In this document: in pieces, positions 7,325 to 7,984 of the stretch
Numbering within the stretch: the first letter of the stretch is position 1
Layout: every line of letters starts with the position of its first letter
Source: CAMPJU01 sp036675265
GTDB lineage: Bacteria > Pseudomonadota > Gammaproteobacteria > Xanthomonadales > Xanthomonadaceae
DNA length: 7,984 bases
Reading direction: 5' to 3'
Assembly (NCBI GenBank): GCA_036675265.1
Contig: JAKFFJ010000090.1
Coordinates: forward strand, 1-7,984
The notes under the pieces: generated by a model
The model's database searches: none
The model's input: only the letters and a program-made list of their open reading frames with translations
Told to the model about the DNA's origin: nothing
Translations under genes and position numbers: made by a program

Positions 7325-7984
7325 TCAGCCTTGGGCTAGCAGCAGGTCGTCGCGCGCATGCACGCGCTCGGCGCCGAAATGGCAGGAAAACGTACTGCCG
7401 CGTCCCACGTCGCTGGCGATCTCCAGCCGCGCCTGGTGCAGGCCCAGCACGTGCTTGACGATCGCCAGGCCAAGGCCGGTGCCGCCGCTTTCGCGCGAGC
7501 GGCTGGTGGACACGCGATAGAACCGTTCGGTGATGCGCGGCAGGTGCGCGGCGGGGATGCCGAAGCCGGTATCGCGCACCGACAGCACCGCGCCATCGCC
7601 GTCGCGCGCAAATCCAATGGTGATGGTGCCGTCGGCGGGCGTGTAGCGCACGGCGTTGCTGACCAGGTTCGAGAACGCGCTGTGCAGTTCCTTGGTCGAA
7701 CCCCACAGGTCGAGCCCGGCTGCATCCTGCAGCACGACGTGATGGCGGCCCTGGCTGAGCGCCTCGGCTTCGCGCCTGAGCGTGGCCAGCATCGAGGCCA
7801 TCGACACCGATTCGTCGGCGAGGCGGTCCTGGGCTTCCAGCCGCGACAGCGTCAGCAGGTCCTCGACCAGTTGGGTCATGCGTTGCGATTGCCGCTGCAT
7901 TTCCGACAGGATCGGCGCCCATTCCGGCTGGTCGGCCGGGTCGAGCATGTCGAGATAGCCGTGGATCACGGTCAGCGGCGTGCG
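7325..7984 (-). CDS. phoR: PhoR-type sensor histidine kinase (C-terminal part)
   Basis: The frame is open to the right edge of the window and ends at TGA 7327-7325. The 219 visible residues begin with RTPLTVIHGYL, the second half of the H box, so the phosphorylated histidine (in the usual HELRTPLT context) lies about three codons outside. After the dimerisation helices comes a complete HATPase domain, numbered from the edge: N box around Asn106-Asn110, G1 box DTGFGIP (138-144), F box RFYRV (154-158) and G2 box GGTGLGLAI (167-175). The ending GSTFSCHF is typical of this class. Direct linkage to ppk and ppx is the basis for calling it PhoR, the phosphate-limitation sensor that phosphorylates PhoB. 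The missing N-terminus (membrane helices, PAS) would confirm this. A histidine kinase is certain; the PhoR name is inferred from context and style. Confidence 0.88.
   Translation of the reverse strand, partial: RTPLTVIHGYLDMLDPADQPEWAPILSEMQRQSQRMTQLVEDLLTLSRLEAQDRLADESVSMASMLATLRREAEALSQGRHHVVLQDAAGLDLWGSTKELHSAFSNLVSNAVRYTPADGTITIGFARDGDGAVLSVRDTGFGIPAAHLPRITERFYRVSTSRSRESGGTGLGLAIVKHVLGLHQARLEIASDVGRGSTFSCHFGAERVHARDDLLLAQG
7329..7332 (-). promoter_or_regulatory. Ribosome binding site of ppk inside the phoR 3' end
   Basis: On the minus strand, AAGG is followed by CTGAC and the ppk ATG at 7323. The site overlaps the last codons of phoR, supporting translational coupling of the two genes. 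Confidence 0.45.

Noticed and set aside
4795..7458. Very long open frame on the + strand (887 codons), antisense to ppk
   Set aside because: It lies fully antisense to a clear ppk with all catalytic residues. Its translation is a low-complexity mix of His, Arg, Ala, Asp and Val typical of the mirror frame of high-G+C genes, with no domain.

Overview
The window is high-G+C bacterial DNA. It reads best as a chromosomal piece from a Xanthomonadales/Lysobacterales-type gammaproteobacterium (Lysobacter, Luteimonas or Stenotrophomonas-like). That placement is an inference from the phoR-ppk-ppx order, the base composition and the protein styles; no species marker is present. Coding density is very high, no gap exceeds about 30 bases, and there are no RNA genes, insertion sequences, CRISPR arrays or prophage genes.

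There are two convergent blocks. The left block (positions 1-3240, + strand) is a likely three-gene operon. It holds the 3' part of an unrecognised protein with two C-terminal membrane helices, then a signal-peptide-bearing S9 (prolyl oligopeptidase family) serine peptidase with a complete Ser-Asp-His triad, then a very small two-helix membrane protein. The S9 gene follows its neighbour by 25 bases, and the small gene either overlaps the S9 stop or starts 23 bases after it.

The right block (3251-7984, - strand, read from right to left) is a phosphate/polyphosphate cluster. It holds the 3' part of a PhoR-type sensor histidine kinase, cut by the window edge just inside its H box, then polyphosphate kinase ppk1, exopolyphosphatase ppx, and a DUF1801 protein. 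The spacings are 1, 20 and 27 bases, which suggests one transcript. Together these genes link phosphate-starvation sensing (PhoR, with PhoB presumably just beyond the right edge) to synthesis (Ppk1) and hydrolysis (Ppx) of inorganic polyphosphate. The role of the DUF1801 protein is unknown.

The two blocks meet tail to tail with only 10 bases between stop codons, where a small hairpin straddles the junction. I see no clearly new system. The most open questions are the DUF1801 gene at the end of the ppk-ppx unit and the two uncharacterised membrane proteins flanking the S9 peptidase.
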